Shown here one piece after another: positions 10,018-19,615 of a DNA stretch of 64,000 nt. A model generated the notes under the pieces. The model ran no database searches, was not told where the DNA came from, and saw only the letters and a program-made list of their open reading frames with translations. Numbering within the stretch: the first letter of the stretch is position 1; each line of letters begins with the position of its first letter. The stretch comes from Filomicrobium insigne. GTDB lineage: Bacteria; Pseudomonadota; Alphaproteobacteria; Rhizobiales; Hyphomicrobiaceae. Made by a program: the position numbers and the translations under genes. The DNA lies in contig NZ_FNJC01000006.1 of NCBI RefSeq assembly GCF_900104305.1, positions 50,067-114,066 of the forward strand, read 5' to 3'.

Positions 10018-11130
10018 CTAGCGGCGTACCGTCTGCTCGATACGCAATATCGTATCGAGAATCAAAGCCTTCCGGTCCAGATTGAGCGCTAGCGCCTCGG
10101 CCCTTTCGCGCGTGATTGTTTCCCACAAGGCCGCCCAAGTGGCAAGTTGCCCGTCCTTAATCAGGCGCTGGGCCAGGGTGAGATCGCGATCGCTCCCCTC
10201 GCTTGTGGCCCCGGCACGAATTAGTCGGGCCAAATAGTCCTGAAGTAAGTCAAAGAACAGCCCGAAACGCTGCTCAGCCGCCGGTGTTCCTAAGCTCTCT
10301 GCAAGATCATGGACCGCCCCCCAGGAAATCGTGGGCAGACCCGCAATCAAACTCTCGACCGAGCGGAACACCTCTAGGCCCTTGTCTCCTTCAAGCCCCA
10401 GAACACGGCGCACACTACCTTGACCGATTGCCAGTAACTGCGGCCATTGATCTGCATCTGGTTCACGTTGCTCTGCGCTCGCCAACGCCTGCCGCACGGC
10501 CGCCTGTAACGGCTCAGCCCCAAGCGGCTGCAAATCGAGCCGCCGGCACCGAGAGCGGATTGTCGTCGGCAAGCGTCCAGGCTCTGAAGAAATAAGGAGA
10601 AAGACCGTGCGTTCTGGAGGCTCTTCCAGAGATTTCAAAATGGCGTTGGCCGCGTTGATGTTCAACTCGTCCGCTTGATCGACAATAACGACGCGCCAAC
10701 CACCCGCCGAGCGATGCGAGAGAAATCCCCTCAGTCGGCGCACTTCATCGATTGGAATGCTAGCGGTGAACCGCTTCGTCTTAACGTCATAGACGCGCCG
10801 GATCACGAGCAAGCCCGGATGAGACAGCGCTGTCACCTGTCGCGCTGCAATGCTTCCTGATCTGACACTCAAACCACCGGGCTCACGTTCTTCCGGCTCA
10901 GCCAACGCATAACGTGCGAACCGATAAGCTAACGTCGCCTTCCCGATACCCTGCGGCCCCGTGATTAGCCAACCGTGATGCAACTTGCCTTGGTTTAACG
11001 CCACGGCCAGTTCTTGCTGCGCGCCCTCATGGCCAAAAAGCAAAGCGGTCTCGCGCGGATGCGCGTAACCTTCCAGCCGATCCGCCTCCGGCAGATACTC
11101 AATATCTTGAACAACAGGGGCCCGCGCCAT
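10018..11130 (-). CDS. holB: DNA polymerase III subunit delta'
   Basis: Clamp-loader ATPase-fold subunit. Walker A-like GPQGIGKATLA is present at about residue 55 and the sensor-1 region IRSRCRRLDL near residue 190. The Cys-rich zinc module of E. coli delta' is absent, as in many alphaproteobacterial members. The ATG at 11130 follows the tmk stop by a few bases; an in-frame TTG at 11151 inside tmk is less likely. 370 aa. Its place next to tmk is the classic tmk-holB pair. Confidence 0.93.
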   Translation of the reverse strand: MARAPVVQDIEYLPEADRLEGYAHPRETALLFGHEGAQQELAVALNQGKLHHGWLITGPQGIGKATLAYRFARYALAEPEEREPGGLSVRSGSIAARQVTALSHPGLLVIRRVYDVKTKRFTASIPIDEVRRLRGFLSHRSAGGWRVVIVDQADELNINAANAILKSLEEPPERTVFLLISSEPGRLPTTIRSRCRRLDLQPLGAEPLQAAVRQALASAEQREPDADQWPQLLAIGQGSVRRVLGLEGDKGLEVFRSVESLIAGLPTISWGAVHDLAESLGTPAAEQRFGLFFDLLQDYLARLIRAGATSEGSDRDLTLAQRLIKDGQLATWAALWETITRERAEALALNLDRKALILDTILRIEQTVRR

Positions 11131-11134
11131 CGTC

Positions 11135-11764
11135 TTATCCGGCCGTCGCAATCAAACGTTCGGTAACGGCCTTCCACACGGCCTCAGCCACCTCGGCTTC
11201 CGGTTCGGCACCGTTCAGAACGACGCAACGGTCCTTCTCGGCCATTGCAAGGTCAAGAAACCCTTGTCGGACCTGTTCATGCTGCGCGAGACTCGCTGCA
11301 TCAAAGCGCGTAAGGCCGCCGCGGGCCTGCGCACGTTCCATACCCACCTTCGCCCCAACATCAAGGACCAATGTGAGATCGGGAAACCACGGCGTCACTG
11401 TCTGCTGCTCGATGGCACGGATAAAAGCCTTATCGATGCCGCCGATATCGCCCTGATACACCCGGCTTGAATCGATATAGCGATCACAGACCACCCACGT
11501 GCCAGCTCCCAGCGCTGGCGCAATGGTCACAGCGATATGCTCCGCACGCGCCGCAGCGAAGAGCAAGAGTTCCGTCACCGCCGCTGCCGGTCGGTCGCTA
11601 AGCACAAGATCCCGAATCTTTTCTGCCAGCGGGGCGCCACCGGGCTCACGTGTTACAATTGTGCTGATATTAGCCGCACCGAGGCGTTCGGCCAGTTGAC
11701 GCGCTTGCGTCGACTTGCCCGATCCTTCACCGCCCTCGAAGGTGATGAGCTTACCCGTTGTCAT
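11135..11764 (-). CDS. tmk: Thymidylate kinase
   Basis: Phosphorylates dTMP to dTDP. P-loop GGEGSGKSTQ lies near the N-terminus, followed by the TREPGG motif and the DRYIDSS segment that binds dTMP. ATG 11764 (MTTGKLITFEGGEG) gives the usual short N-terminus; an in-frame GTG at 11797 would add 11 residues and overlap nothing useful. 209 aa. Directly upstream of holB, with 3 intervening bases. Confidence 0.96.
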   Translation of the reverse strand: MTTGKLITFEGGEGSGKSTQARQLAERLGAANISTIVTREPGGAPLAEKIRDLVLSDRPAAAVTELLLFAAARAEHIAVTIAPALGAGTWVVCDRYIDSSRVYQGDIGGIDKAFIRAIEQQTVTPWFPDLTLVLDVGAKVGMERAQARGGLTRFDAASLAQHEQVRQGFLDLAMAEKDRCVVLNGAEPEAEVAEAVWKAVTERLIATAG

Positions 11765-11804
11765 CGCCCCATCCGGGGCGCCTTCATACGCCCGCACCCG
11801 CTGT

Positions 11805-13067
11805 TCACGTTCCTCCGATCAACTCGGAAGCTTGATCGGCGACCCAGCGGAACGCCATCACGGCCAGCGAGTCAAGTCCACGCCATGCAATCGAGGCCTC
11901 ATCGACATCCTCCGCCGCATACAAAGGCACTTCATTGACGGTATTTGAAGCACTTGTGACCCGAAGAACCGCAACGCGATCCCCCTGTTTGATAGGGGGC
12001 TTGAGAGGGCCGGTATAGACAATTTCCGCCCTCAACCGAGACGATTCTTCCGACTTCGGAATGAGAATCCCAATTGGTCCGTTGCCGGTGAGTGGCACGT
12101 AGTATTTCTCGCCACCCCAAACTCGAGCCGACCCAACAATCTCGCCAGAATCGAACAGCTTGTACTTCGAGAAATTTTGAAAGCCCCATCCTAAGAGCTT
12201 TTGCGCTTCGGACCGCCGCGCCGTACTGCTTGCTAATCCATGGACAACCACGATAAGGCGCCTGCCATCTTGAACCGCCGAACCCGCCAGACCGTATCCC
12301 GACTCTTTTAAATGCCCCGTCTTGAGGCCGTCTGCACCAATATCGAGAGACAAGAGCGGATTGCGGTTGAAGAACTTGTAAGGCTGCCGACGCCCTTCAG
12401 GCTGGTAGGGAAAACGCCGCTCGCCGAACCAACCATAGTATTCGGGATAGGTCTTGATAAGAAACTGAGACAACAACGCGATCTCTCGGGCCGTCATCAA
12501 CTGATCAGGATGAGGCAAGCCCGTCGGATTGCCGAACGTTGACTTCTTAAGGCCAATTTTCCGCGCTTCTTCCGTCATCAATTTTGCAAAGGCAGCTTCT
12601 GATCCGGACATGCCTTCCGCAATGACGATAGCGGCGTCATTGCCCGACTGGATGATCAGGCCCTTGAGCAGATCCTCAATGGTCACTTGAGAGTTCAGCG
12701 GCGCGAACATCGCGGACGTGCCAGACGGCGCCCCTCCCGTACGCCAAGCATGTTCGCTCACAGGAAATGTATCCGTGAGCGACAACCGCCCTTCCCTCAA
12801 GGCACGGAAAACCACCGCCGCGGTGACAAGCTTCGCCATACTAGCCGGCGGAGCCAGAACATCAGCATTGTGCTGGAAAAGAACTGCACCGCTGTCGGCG
12901 TCGATAAGAATTGCTTGCTTAGCAACTGTCCGAAATTCACTGGCCGAAGAGCCAGTTGGCGCAACAGCAAGCAAACTAACGAAAAAAACAAATCCCAAAA
13001 AAACAAAGCGCGTCAAAATTTCTCCCCGCGAGGCGTCGACCGTGATTTTACAAGCAGATTTTGTCAT
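11805..13067 (-). CDS. D-alanyl-D-alanine carboxypeptidase (PBP5 type)
   Basis: Low-molecular-weight penicillin-binding protein trimming the D-Ala from peptidoglycan pentapeptides in the periplasm. There is a long charged N-region and a signal peptide (hydrophobic residues about 21-43). Active-site motifs are SMAK (Ser76, Lys79), SGN and KTG, followed by a C-terminal PBP5-associated beta domain and a weakly amphipathic tail that may anchor it to the membrane. 420 aa. Lies upstream of tmk and downstream of rlpA, so cell-wall genes cluster here. dacA, dacC and dacF cannot be told apart by eye. Confidence 0.94.
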   Translation of the reverse strand: MTKSACKITVDASRGEILTRFVFLGFVFFVSLLAVAPTGSSASEFRTVAKQAILIDADSGAVLFQHNADVLAPPASMAKLVTAAVVFRALREGRLSLTDTFPVSEHAWRTGGAPSGTSAMFAPLNSQVTIEDLLKGLIIQSGNDAAIVIAEGMSGSEAAFAKLMTEEARKIGLKKSTFGNPTGLPHPDQLMTAREIALLSQFLIKTYPEYYGWFGERRFPYQPEGRRQPYKFFNRNPLLSLDIGADGLKTGHLKESGYGLAGSAVQDGRRLIVVVHGLASSTARRSEAQKLLGWGFQNFSKYKLFDSGEIVGSARVWGGEKYYVPLTGNGPIGILIPKSEESSRLRAEIVYTGPLKPPIKQGDRVAVLRVTSASNTVNEVPLYAAEDVDEASIAWRGLDSLAVMAFRWVADQASELIGGT

Positions 13068-13188
13068 CAGCCACTCCCCGCCGGCTGATCCAAATCGCTC
13101 GCGACTATCGGAATAATGGGCGACGGGGTCAACGCCGGCACCCCCGATAAACCCACGGCCTGGCGGCTCTACACGAAGATATGACTTT

Positions 13189-13944
13189 TTATGGCGCGCG
13201 TATCGTCATCAGCGAAGCCTGTTCTTGTTCATCGCTGCCATCGAGCGGTGCGGGACCGAGGTACTTGACATGGACCTTCGCAGTCCCCTTGTCGGCAAAT
13301 CCGAGTTCCCGCGCGACCCGTGCCGAGACATCGATTATGCGGCCTTTCTTGAATGGACCACGGTCGTTGACACGCACCACCACCGAACGGCCATTCGCCA
13401 AGTACGTTACGCGCACCAAAGACGGCAACGGCAGTGTTCTGTGCGCAGCCGTCAGAGCATTCAGATCGTAGATTTCGCCGTTCGCGGTCTTCTGCGCATG
13501 AAACTTATCGCCATACCAGGAGGCGATCCCTGTTTCTTCGTAGTCCGCATCGTGCTTCGGCGTGTACCAAATACCGGCAACTTGATAGCGCTTGCCAATC
13601 TTGTGATATCCGCCCCCTTTGCGCAGTTTGTGCCGCCGTTCGGCTCGCGCCTTCGATGTAAGGGTCTGACTGGCTTTCGCCGCGCTTTCAGAAGGCTTGT
13701 TGGTCTGGCTCGCATCGCTAAGGCTTGCGGTGACGATGGGACGCTCACGGTTGACTTCCGTCGTCCAGGAAATTGGCGTTTGCGATATCTGAGGTTTTTC
13801 GGAACACCCCGTAAGAAAGTTGCACAGACCTGCAATGACCAGCACTTCCATGAGCAAGACCCAACGTCGTCGCGCAGAACAGCTACGAAGACCGCAGCGC
13901 GCCAAACTGCCTGGACCCTTCTGGAATACCCCCGACAACCCCAC
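13189..13944 (-). CDS. rlpA: RlpA family septal ring lytic transglycosylase, lipoprotein
   Basis: Double-psi beta-barrel protein that cleaves denuded glycan strands at the septum in characterised members. The N-terminus has a hydrophobic stretch ending in a lipobox (LTGC, Cys47). The DPBB domain (about residues 135-235) shows GIASWYGDKFH, the AAHRTLPLPS motif and VRVNDRGPF with the catalytic Asp region. There is no SPOR domain after the barrel, so septal targeting would need another route. GTG start. Faces away from the tRNA gene. Confidence 0.91.
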   Translation of the reverse strand: MGLSGVFQKGPGSLARCGLRSCSARRRWVLLMEVLVIAGLCNFLTGCSEKPQISQTPISWTTEVNRERPIVTASLSDASQTNKPSESAAKASQTLTSKARAERRHKLRKGGGYHKIGKRYQVAGIWYTPKHDADYEETGIASWYGDKFHAQKTANGEIYDLNALTAAHRTLPLPSLVRVTYLANGRSVVVRVNDRGPFKKGRIIDVSARVARELGFADKGTAKVHVKYLGPAPLDGSDEQEQASLMTIRAP

Positions 13945-14248
13945 GTCCCTCGTCTCAGCCCTTCAGTAAGGTAACTCTTCACAGCGGCACGGCGCGCCCA
14001 AGCGAGCACATTGGCGCCTCGAAATTAGCCAGCCTAAACCGGGCACCGCAAGTACACGAGAGCAACACCGGGCAATCATGGCCAAGACGTGGTCAACCTG
14101 ACAGGATTGATACGTTCATCCACATGAGAGGCATGCGCACAACACCCTTATTTGCCAAGCCGTTGCAATGGCACTTGATTGCAGGGGCCTTCCCCTGATA
14201 TCGGGAGAGGGCGCGCTTGCCCCTCGATAAGGGTTTTACGCAGGCATC
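13945..14248. other. Divergent intergenic region, rlpA / tRNA-Ser
   Basis: About 300 bases without a gene. It must hold the promoter of rlpA (minus) and of the tRNA (plus). The part close to the tRNA has a run of short C/G-rich dyads (around 14180-14230), but I could not assign -35/-10 boxes with confidence. Confidence 0.4.
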
Positions 14249-14338
14249 GGAGGGGTGGCCGAGTGGTTTAAGGCACCGGTCTTGAAAACCGGCGTGGGTT
14301 CACGCCCACCGTGGGTTCGAATCCCACCCCCTCCGCCA
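14249..14338 (+). tRNA. tRNA-Ser (anticodon UGA)
   Basis: 90-nt class II tRNA. The 7-bp acceptor stem GGAGGGG/CCCCTCC is followed by discriminator G and an encoded CCA. The anticodon stem CCGGT/ACCGG closes the loop CTTGAAA, giving anticodon TGA at 14283-14285. A long variable arm (GTGGG...CCCAC type) precedes the T arm with TTCGAAT. Every stem pairs by eye. Confidence 0.97.
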
Positions 14339-14639
14339 AAGCTATTGATTTTATTGAATAATTTCTCAGAGACGAGGTGAAACCCCCGGCTCGGCACCCG
14401 GATTGGATTGAGATATTTTGAGGGACAAACTCCCAAAAAGCGAGCCCAAGAGGCTTAAAATAACACAATAATATCAAGCGCATGAGCGCGGACCGACCCG
14501 AAACGGGTCGGTCGGAAACACTTTCGAAACCTTTTGAGGTGCATAGTCAACCTGCTCGCCGATTTTCGGCAGGCGGACCGAGCAAGCGTTGGAGCGCTTA
14601 GCCCGGCCCTAAACACCATCAGCTAAAGGAGAACTGACG
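14339..14639. other. Intergenic region with a perfect 10-bp hairpin
   Basis: Contains an A+T-rich stretch after the tRNA and a perfect inverted repeat at 14491-14513. A second weaker dyad lies around 14550-14575. No gene is supported until the Shine-Dalgarno of the next small gene at about 14627. Confidence 0.5.
14491..14513. repeat. Perfect 10-bp inverted repeat, 3-nt loop
   Basis: GACCGACCCG and CGGGTCGGTC are exact reverse complements around loop AAA. There is no T tract on either side, so it is not a canonical intrinsic terminator. It may end the tRNA transcript with Rho, or be an operator or RNA hairpin for the downstream small gene. Confidence 0.6.
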
Positions 14640-14885
14640 ATGTCTGATAGAAGGCTTAGCCTAAATAACGGCGGTTCCACGGCCAGTGAAAACTTTAAGG
14701 TCGTGCCACTCAAGGTCGTGCCAAGGATCGTTGAGGTCGAAGTTGTGCGCGATAAGCAGGCAATGATCTCGGCCGCGTGGCGGCATGGCTATGAGGTCGG
14801 CCACCGGGCGGCTATGCGCCAAGTGCGCTCTGCCACCTTGAGCGACTGGCTAACGGGCAAGATCGGCTCGCAGAACGGCAAATAG
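14640..14885 (+). CDS. Small hypothetical protein
   Basis: 81 residues, not recognised. The start is well supported by AAAGGAG about 8 bases upstream of ATG. It is soluble, with a short duplicated segment in its middle (KVVPLKVVPR) and a basic second half containing AAWRHGYEVGHRAAMRQ, which looks helical. There are no Cys pairs, membrane segments or signal peptide. Stands alone between the tRNA and the diguanylate cyclase. Confidence 0.6.
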   Translation: MSDRRLSLNNGGSTASENFKVVPLKVVPRIVEVEVVRDKQAMISAAWRHGYEVGHRAAMRQVRSATLSDWLTGKIGSQNGK

Positions 14886-15248
14886 CGGGCAGGCGTGGTC
14901 GTAGGCGGCGATTTCGGCGTCAGCTGGGGGTTCTCCCAGGGTCGTTCGCCTAAGCTGCTCGCCCAGCATCAGTCTATTGATCTCCGAGGATCGGTTGGCA
15001 GAGGCCGGGAAACACCGATCTATCTTCCCCAATCTCATGGACGTCGAGAAACAGGCTGTCGCGGCCTTTTGTAAAGCGCAGGGCCATGATCCGTTTCAGA
15101 CCAGGCTAGTCGAAAGTACCGACGTCCTGCCGCTTTGTAGGAGGTGGGCTCGAAGCCGTTCTCAACCTCAAAGAAATATTAGAAAACTCGTGATCTCTTC
15201 CCCCATTCGACGCCGCTGCTCAGAGACGAAAGATAAGATTCGAAGAAA
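14886..15248. other. Intergenic region, no supported gene
   Basis: About 360 bases. Short open frames exist here, but none has a ribosome-binding site or a protein-like composition. It presumably holds the promoter of the GGDEF gene; I see no clear boxes. Confidence 0.4.
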
Positions 15249-16397
15249 ATGGATGCGGATCCGTTCACATTGTTTGGAGCCAACGCGGTCATTCTGATCG
15301 TAACTGCGTTTGCGTTCCTCGCAGCGTGGGAAAGCCACCCTCAAGAAGTCTACTGGAGCTCCTGGAGTTCCGCCAACATGACGCTCGCCCTCGCCGTAAT
15401 TCTATTCATGATCGCACTCGGCGGGCAATCGCTCCTGCCGATGATATTGGCCAACTGTCTGCTTGTTCTGGGGTACGGTCTACGTTGGCAGGCCGCACGC
15501 CAGTTTAGCGGCCGTCCAAGCCCCCTTGCAGTGATTATCGTGCCTACGGTTCTGACGTTGGGTTTGTTTGCGTTACCGGCAATATTCGCATATCGCACCG
15601 CCTACATCGCCGTAAATATCATCCTTGCCATCCAAACTATCGTGATCGCCTACGAATTCTGGCGTGATAGACGTGATGGCTTGCCATCACGCTACGGACT
15701 TATGCTGGCTTACGGCTTGATCGCAGTATCGTTCTCCGCACGTGTCGGTCAGGGCATTCTGACAAGCAATGGCCTAACGAGCTACCTCCCGCAGGACGCT
15801 TGGCTCCAGATCCACCTCTTCGTAGCCTTGTTTCACACTACGGCGAGCGGCGCCTTTGCCCTTTCAATCGCTTATGAACGCAGCACAAGGGAACTACGTG
15901 ATGCCGCACTACGAGACCCGCTAACCGGCATCCATAATCGCCGTGCATTCGAAGCAAGACTGCAGGAACATCTGGACAGTGGAGCCAGCACAAATCTCGC
16001 CGTGATATTTTTTGATATCGACTACTTTAAACGCATCAATGATCAATACGGTCATGCAGCAGGCGACGCGGCTCTACGCACATGCGCTGAAATCTGCACA
16101 AAGAATCTTCGTCCCACGGATTTTGTAGCGCGCATAGGTGGAGAAGAATTCGCCGTCATACTGCCGGACATATCACCACGTGCGGCCTTAGAGGCGACGG
16201 AGCGCATACGCCGAGCGGTAGAAAAAACTGTCATCACACACGATGCGAGGCTGTTCAAAGTTACGATGAGCGCCGGCCTCGTTCACTCATCAACGGTTTC
16301 CTGTGTCGACATCGACAAACTGATGAAGCAAGCCGATACCGGCCTCTACCGCGCTAAAAACAACGGGCGCAACAGAACGGAAAGCGTCGCTGCTTAA
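15249..16397 (+). CDS. Membrane-bound diguanylate cyclase (GGDEF)
   Basis: 382 aa. The N-terminal half (residues about 8-200) has six or seven hydrophobic segments and no recognised sensor fold. The C-terminal GGDEF domain begins with RDPLTGIHNRRAF. The catalytic motif is GGEEF at residues 297-301, and an allosteric I-site RPTD occupies 288-291, exactly five residues before it, so product inhibition by c-di-GMP is likely. The adjacent glycan cluster may be relevant, because c-di-GMP often controls surface polysaccharides; that link is an inference. Confidence 0.93.
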   Translation: MDADPFTLFGANAVILIVTAFAFLAAWESHPQEVYWSSWSSANMTLALAVILFMIALGGQSLLPMILANCLLVLGYGLRWQAARQFSGRPSPLAVIIVPTVLTLGLFALPAIFAYRTAYIAVNIILAIQTIVIAYEFWRDRRDGLPSRYGLMLAYGLIAVSFSARVGQGILTSNGLTSYLPQDAWLQIHLFVALFHTTASGAFALSIAYERSTRELRDAALRDPLTGIHNRRAFEARLQEHLDSGASTNLAVIFFDIDYFKRINDQYGHAAGDAALRTCAEICTKNLRPTDFVARIGGEEFAVILPDISPRAALEATERIRRAVEKTVITHDARLFKVTMSAGLVHSSTVSCVDIDKLMKQADTGLYRAKNNGRNRTESVAA

Positions 16398-16425
16398 TTG
16401 ACATCGGCTACATCCGGAAGCTCAC

Positions 16426-17529
16426 TCATCGGCGGCCATATTTTTCGAGCAGCACTTCCCACCGATCCACCACACGCTCAATGTCGCATTCCTCAGGAAC
16501 TGCCGTTGACGGCGCGACCAAACGAACACGTGTATCGCTATCTTGCATGAGCGAACGCAGAACCTCCGCGAACGCACCAACTCTGTCTTTCCCCGAAACC
16601 AACGCACCGTTGAGGCCAGGCTTGATGAGGTCATTAACACCGGGACAATCAGCAAAACCCACGGATGGCAATCCGTGAGCCAGAGCCTCGATCACGACAA
16701 GTCCCAAGCTTTCATAAAGCGACGAGAGCGCAAACAACTGCGCATTCTCATACTCGACATAAATCTTGTCAGTAGCCCCAGGCAATTGTACGCGCTGGCC
16801 CAAATTCAGTTCATGGATCTGCTTTTCCAGATCCGAGCGTAGCTCGCCCTCGCCAACAATGCGCAGATCCCAGTCAGGCACATCCGACGCAATCTTCGCA
16901 AACGCCGCGATCAAAGTGCGGTGATCTTTCTGCGGAACCAATCGTCCCACAGACAGCAGAATTTTGCGCTTGCTCGCCTCCCCAACAACGTCAGCACGCG
17001 CCGTAATATTCAGCTGTACAGGGTTGGGAATAACCGTGATGTGTCGACGGTCTTTCTCAGAATACTGAGAAAGAATCTGATCGGAGACCACTGTCATCTG
17101 CCGGGCCAACCATGGCGTGAATTGCACCAAGACGCGCTGCATCGGCCGCGTATCATAGTGGGCTGGTGCGCTGTGCTCACTCGCAATCAACGGGATACGC
17201 GTGCCAACAAGCGAAACACCAAGCGGGACAAACATGCTGTGTAAAAAACCAACCACAACTGCCGGATCAAGCGACAGAATCGTACGTCGGAGAGCTCTAA
17301 TACGCGCCAGAGTTTCTCCCATCGTAGAGGGTTCATCGATACGTCCGAGCCCCAGTCGCACCCATTCGATACGGGGATCAAGCTCATAGAACGAGCCCTG
17401 AGAGGGACGATCATATGAGATGATACCAACGTTGTGCCCGCGGGCCGTCAAGCCGTTTGCGACGTCGACGAGCACGCGCTCTGCTCCACCACCGGGCCTA
17501 TCCAATCCTTTGATAGCGAAGAGCTTCAT
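16426..17529 (-). CDS. Glycosyltransferase family 4
   Basis: GT-B fold glycosyltransferase of the GT4 (WaaG/PimB-like) type, 367 aa. The N-terminal GGGAERVLVDVANGLTARGH motif is the acceptor-side glycine loop. The donor-binding half has LLSVGRLVPQKDH and the E-x7-E region YESLGLVVIEALAHGLP. It overlaps the upstream GT4 gene by 4 bases (ATGA). Last gene of the minus-strand glycan run; donor and acceptor sugars cannot be told. Confidence 0.93.
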   Translation of the reverse strand: MKLFAIKGLDRPGGGAERVLVDVANGLTARGHNVGIISYDRPSQGSFYELDPRIEWVRLGLGRIDEPSTMGETLARIRALRRTILSLDPAVVVGFLHSMFVPLGVSLVGTRIPLIASEHSAPAHYDTRPMQRVLVQFTPWLARQMTVVSDQILSQYSEKDRRHITVIPNPVQLNITARADVVGEASKRKILLSVGRLVPQKDHRTLIAAFAKIASDVPDWDLRIVGEGELRSDLEKQIHELNLGQRVQLPGATDKIYVEYENAQLFALSSLYESLGLVVIEALAHGLPSVGFADCPGVNDLIKPGLNGALVSGKDRVGAFAEVLRSLMQDSDTRVRLVAPSTAVPEECDIERVVDRWEVLLEKYGRR

Positions 17530-18644
17530 TGGCGCTTAACACTCCTCGCAAACAAACTCTCCCAACGGTCCATGATGCCATCCGGCGCAAAAGTCTCTGT
17601 CAAATCACGCGCCGAAGAACCCATCCTGGACCGCAACGAAGGATCTCTCATCAGCGTGGCAAGCGCCGAAGCCAAGCTGGCACAATCTCCATTTCCCTGA
17701 GCCAACAGCCCATTTTTTTTAGTATCAATAAGTTCGTTCGTGCCTGCGCAATCTGCAAACCCGATAGCAGGAAGACCATGAGCTTGTGCTTCCGCCAGCG
17801 CATTGGGAAATCCTTCCCAGCGTGAAGCGAGACAAAAAAGGTGGGCGTTTGCATAGTGTGGATTGGGATCCGACACGGTCCCGGGCAAGAGAATGCGATC
17901 TGATAGACTTAAGGCCGCAATTTTGTCTTCCAGTTTCTCGCGCAGCTCACCATCACCTAGAATAACCAAATCCCATTTAGGGAACCCGTCGGCAACCTGC
18001 CCAAACGCATCAATCAGACATTCAGGGTTTTTCTGATAGCTCAACCGTCCAACCGAGAGCACCCGATATCGACCTGCTTTATCAGCACACTCGGGTTGAG
18101 CCCTAAGCACTGCAGGAGGCACAGGATTGGGAATCGTGACGATATGTTTATGCAGATAAGACGGATAACCGTGACGATACCCTTCGCATTGAACAACAAC
18201 TGATTTTGCAAAACGAAACGCATTGAATACGATGAAACTTCGTCTTGCTCCTTGCCGGGTGTGCTCAAAACGCGTAGGCGCATTTCGCTCAGCAGCAATC
18301 ACGGGAATTCCAAGTCCTATGCAATAGGACCACAAGGCGCGAAAAGGCCCGTCTTGGAACGCGACAATAACGTCTGGCCGCCGCTTGCTTAAAAGAGCAC
18401 GCACGGTGGTGGCCCTTTTAACAACCATGGACAAATCAGCCTTGACCATGGGATCGCCGATGTTCAGTTGATGCCAGACAATCCGGGGATCCATCGCGTA
18501 GAAGGCCTTTGCTCCTTCAACGTCCCACGTGATCAATTCTACGTCGTGTCCACGGGCAACCATCGCATTCATGATCGTAATGATCATGCGCTCGACACCA
18601 CCGGCCATCCGGTCAATGGCGCGCGCGGCAAACAATAACCGCAC
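17526..18644 (-). CDS. Glycosyltransferase family 4
   Basis: Second GT4 enzyme, 372 aa, clearly a paralogue of its neighbour: MAGGVERMIITIMNAMVARGHDVELITWD at the N-terminal side, VLSVGRLSYQKNPE at the donor domain and RWEGFPNALAEAQAHGLP as the E-x7-E region. Coupled to the downstream GT4 through a 4-base overlap and separated from the upstream GT2 by 2 bases, so it belongs to one operon. Confidence 0.93.
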   Translation of the reverse strand: MRLLFAARAIDRMAGGVERMIITIMNAMVARGHDVELITWDVEGAKAFYAMDPRIVWHQLNIGDPMVKADLSMVVKRATTVRALLSKRRPDVIVAFQDGPFRALWSYCIGLGIPVIAAERNAPTRFEHTRQGARRSFIVFNAFRFAKSVVVQCEGYRHGYPSYLHKHIVTIPNPVPPAVLRAQPECADKAGRYRVLSVGRLSYQKNPECLIDAFGQVADGFPKWDLVILGDGELREKLEDKIAALSLSDRILLPGTVSDPNPHYANAHLFCLASRWEGFPNALAEAQAHGLPAIGFADCAGTNELIDTKKNGLLAQGNGDCASLASALATLMRDPSLRSRMGSSARDLTETFAPDGIMDRWESLFARSVKRQ

Positions 18645-18646
18645 GT

Positions 18647-19615
18647 TTATCCCCCTCGCTTGATACGGTATTCATGAAGCAAACGTCGCGGCCCCGTTGA
18701 AAGAAGATGACGGGAAGCCGTGAGGGGATGACGAAGAAGCACATTCAAAAACTGAACGATAAATCTCCCGTACCGACGCTTGAAATGCCAATAGCGAAGC
18801 TTCGGCCAGTTCGCCGCGTAATGATACCGACCGATGGACTCTAGATACGGCCGGTGCTTTCCCACCAGCATCAGCTCTGATTCAAGGTTCCGCTCCGGCG
18901 ACTTATCTTGCGCGCTAGTGGAATGCTGCACAAACAAAGGCTCTGCCGTGCCAATGAAATGCCCGCCCTTCAACGCCAGCCGCACCGCAAAATCGACGTC
19001 TTCAACGCGGCGTAAACCTGCATCAAAACCGCCAACTGCTTCAAACGTGCTACGCCGAGCCAGCAGCGAACACGAGGGTGTGCCGGTTCCAAAAAACCAA
19101 CCAGTTTCTTTCCGGTAAAGCAGTAAGTAGTCAGCAACACCTCGCCCATGAGGCGCAACATCCCCGCGCGAACCAATGGCAGCCAGCTGCATTTCATATC
19201 CACTGGAGTATCGCCGTTTGCCGGATGCATAGCAGGCTACAAGTGAAGCACCTGTTCGCTGCTCATAATCCCGCAGATAATCAATTTGTTGCCGAACACG
19301 CTCTGGAAGTGCTTCGTCATCATCGTCAAAAAAAACCAAGAACGAGCCCTTCGCCGCACTGAGCAACGTGTTCCGGGCTGCCGCCGGCCCCGCATTCGTC
19401 TCATGACGGATAAGACGCGCATTTGGCCTGCCATCGATCACACGCGCAACAACTTCGGCGGAATTGTCTGTCGAAGCATCATCAACAATCAGGATTTCGA
19501 CATTGGGCCAATCCTGCACGAAAGCACTCGTCAGGGCCCGCTCGATCGTATCCGCCGCATTGTAGCAAGTCAGCCCGATCGTCACCAAGCCGTCGTCGTG
19601 AACTGCCGCCGTCAT
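18647..19615 (-). CDS. Glycosyltransferase family 2
   Basis: GT-A fold inverting glycosyltransferase, 322 aa. The N-terminus has TIGLTCYNAADTIERAL, the nucleotide-binding ILIVDDASTD, and FFDDDDEALPERV as the metal-binding D-x-D region. The catalytic-site segment RRVEDVDFAVRLALKGG is also seen. The C-terminal ~60 residues are basic and probably associate with the membrane. It overlaps the upstream GT2 by 4 bases. Confidence 0.93.
   Translation of the reverse strand: MTAAVHDDGLVTIGLTCYNAADTIERALTSAFVQDWPNVEILIVDDASTDNSAEVVARVIDGRPNARLIRHETNAGPAAARNTLLSAAKGSFLVFFDDDDEALPERVRQQIDYLRDYEQRTGASLVACYASGKRRYSSGYEMQLAAIGSRGDVAPHGRGVADYLLLYRKETGWFFGTGTPSCSLLARRSTFEAVGGFDAGLRRVEDVDFAVRLALKGGHFIGTAEPLFVQHSTSAQDKSPERNLESELMLVGKHRPYLESIGRYHYAANWPKLRYWHFKRRYGRFIVQFLNVLLRHPLTASRHLLSTGPRRLLHEYRIKRGG

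Noticed and set aside
14977..15297. 106-codon frame upstream of the GGDEF gene
   Set aside because: No ribosome-binding site, overlaps the GGDEF start, and the second half is basic noncoding-like sequence.
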